In this document: one piece after another, positions 63,705 to 64,000 of the stretch
Numbering within the stretch: position 1 is the first letter of the stretch
Layout: each line of letters opens with the position of its first letter
Source: Haloarcula vallismortis ATCC 29715
GTDB lineage: Archaea > Halobacteriota > Halobacteria > Halobacteriales > Haloarculaceae
Direction: 5' to 3'
Length of the DNA: 64,000 nt
Assembly (NCBI RefSeq): GCF_000337775.1
Contig: NZ_AOLQ01000055.1
Span: 1-64,000 of the forward strand
The notes under the pieces: model-generated
What the model was told of the DNA's origin: nothing
The model's input: only the letters and a program-made list of their open reading frames with translations
Databases searched by the model: none
Program-made: the position numbers and the translations under genes

Positions 63705-64000
63705 ATGGTGTACAAGCCACTGGAGGCGTCTGACCGTACGGAGCTGCGTGCGTTACAAACTGACCGATTACAGGGGATTGTCGCACACGCCTACGAGAAC
63801 GTCCCGTTTTACCGGGAAAAGCTCGACGAGGCGGGCGTCTCGCCCGACGATATCCAGAGCATCGACGACATCGCAAAGTTGCCGATGACGACAAAAGAGG
63901 ATTTCCGCGACGAGTACCCCGACGGCCTGTTCGCCGTAGACGATGAAAACGTTGCCCGCATCCACGCGTCATCTGGGACGACCGGCAAACCCAAAATCGT
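63705..64000 (+). CDS. paaK: Phenylacetate-CoA ligase, 5' part
   Basis: The first about 98 codons of an AMP-forming ligase, cut by the window edge. The translated start (LRALQTDRLQGIVAHAYENV, then PFYREKLDEAGV, DDIAKLPMTTKEDFRD and the AMP-binding ASSGTTGKPK) is the N-terminus of phenylacetate-CoA ligase. It activates phenylacetate, or a related aryl acetate, with CoA and ATP. It diverges from the thiolase operon and suggests that a phenylacetate degradation (paa) cluster continues to the right. Confidence 0.88.
   Translation, partial: MVYKPLEASDRTELRALQTDRLQGIVAHAYENVPFYREKLDEAGVSPDDIQSIDDIAKLPMTTKEDFRDEYPDGLFAVDDENVARIHASSGTTGKPKI

Noticed and set aside
1-64000. CRISPR arrays, rRNA, complete tRNA genes, insertion sequences, integrase or replication origin
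   Set aside because: Looked for and not seen: no regularly spaced repeats, no transposase or integrase frames, no Orc1/Cdc6 gene.

Overview
The window comes from a halophilic archaeon (class Halobacteria), most like a Haloarcula-type genome. Nearly all predicted proteins are acidic. Secreted proteins carry twin-arginine (Tat) signals with lipoboxes. Many genes have a TATA box about 25 bases before an ATG with almost no leader. Haloarchaeal families are present: RdfA, zinc-dependent glucose dehydrogenase and a PGF-CTERM anchored enzyme. The density of importers, dehydrogenases and IclR regulators suggests an accessory, catabolic part of the genome. I see no rRNA, tRNA, CRISPR array or intact transposase.

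Layout. 1-6.7 kb holds miscellaneous small genes: CPBP protease, DoxX, VIT1-like and DUF211 proteins, a tandem universal stress protein, RdfA and two divergent zinc-finger paralogues. 6.9-12.0 kb is a 2-oxoacid dehydrogenase operon (E1 alpha, E1 beta, E2, E3, minus strand). 12.7-19.4 kb is a branched-chain amino acid type ABC importer (LivFGMHJ) with an aminotransferase inside it. Import, transamination and oxidative decarboxylation thus lie side by side. 20.6-30.3 kb is an uncharacterised catabolic cluster: a TPP enzyme, sugar-nucleotide-type epimerase, M24 peptidase-like protein, LLM oxidoreductase, thioesterase, F420:NADP reductase-like protein, aldehyde dehydrogenase, double EthD protein and HD protein.

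30.8-44.1 kb looks like a carbohydrate, probably amino-sugar, island. It has glucose dehydrogenase, IclR regulator, a DgoD-like enolase-superfamily protein, SIS protein, sugar ABC importer with its ATPase, GH3 glycosidase, PIG-L deacetylase and a SelA-fold/DgaE-like PLP enzyme. I infer a route in which imported amino-sugar oligomers are cleaved, deacetylated, oxidised at C1 and deaminated/dehydrated without phosphorylation.

45.1-64.0 kb is an aromatic amine/amide and acyl-CoA island. It has two IclR regulators, a second Liv importer whose two permeases are fused, an exported penicillin-acylase-family hydrolase, a phenylethylamine-oxidase-like copper amine oxidase, EthD and VOC proteins, enoyl-CoA hydratase, 3-hydroxyacyl-CoA dehydrogenase, two thiolases, an HMG-CoA-synthase-like/DUF35 fusion, and the start of a phenylacetate-CoA ligase at the right edge.

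The most unusual non-coding signal is a pair of diverged copies (about 5413-5629 and 12090-12302) of a roughly 215-base intergenic element. Its main stem is kept by compensatory and wobble changes, which suggests an undescribed structured RNA.
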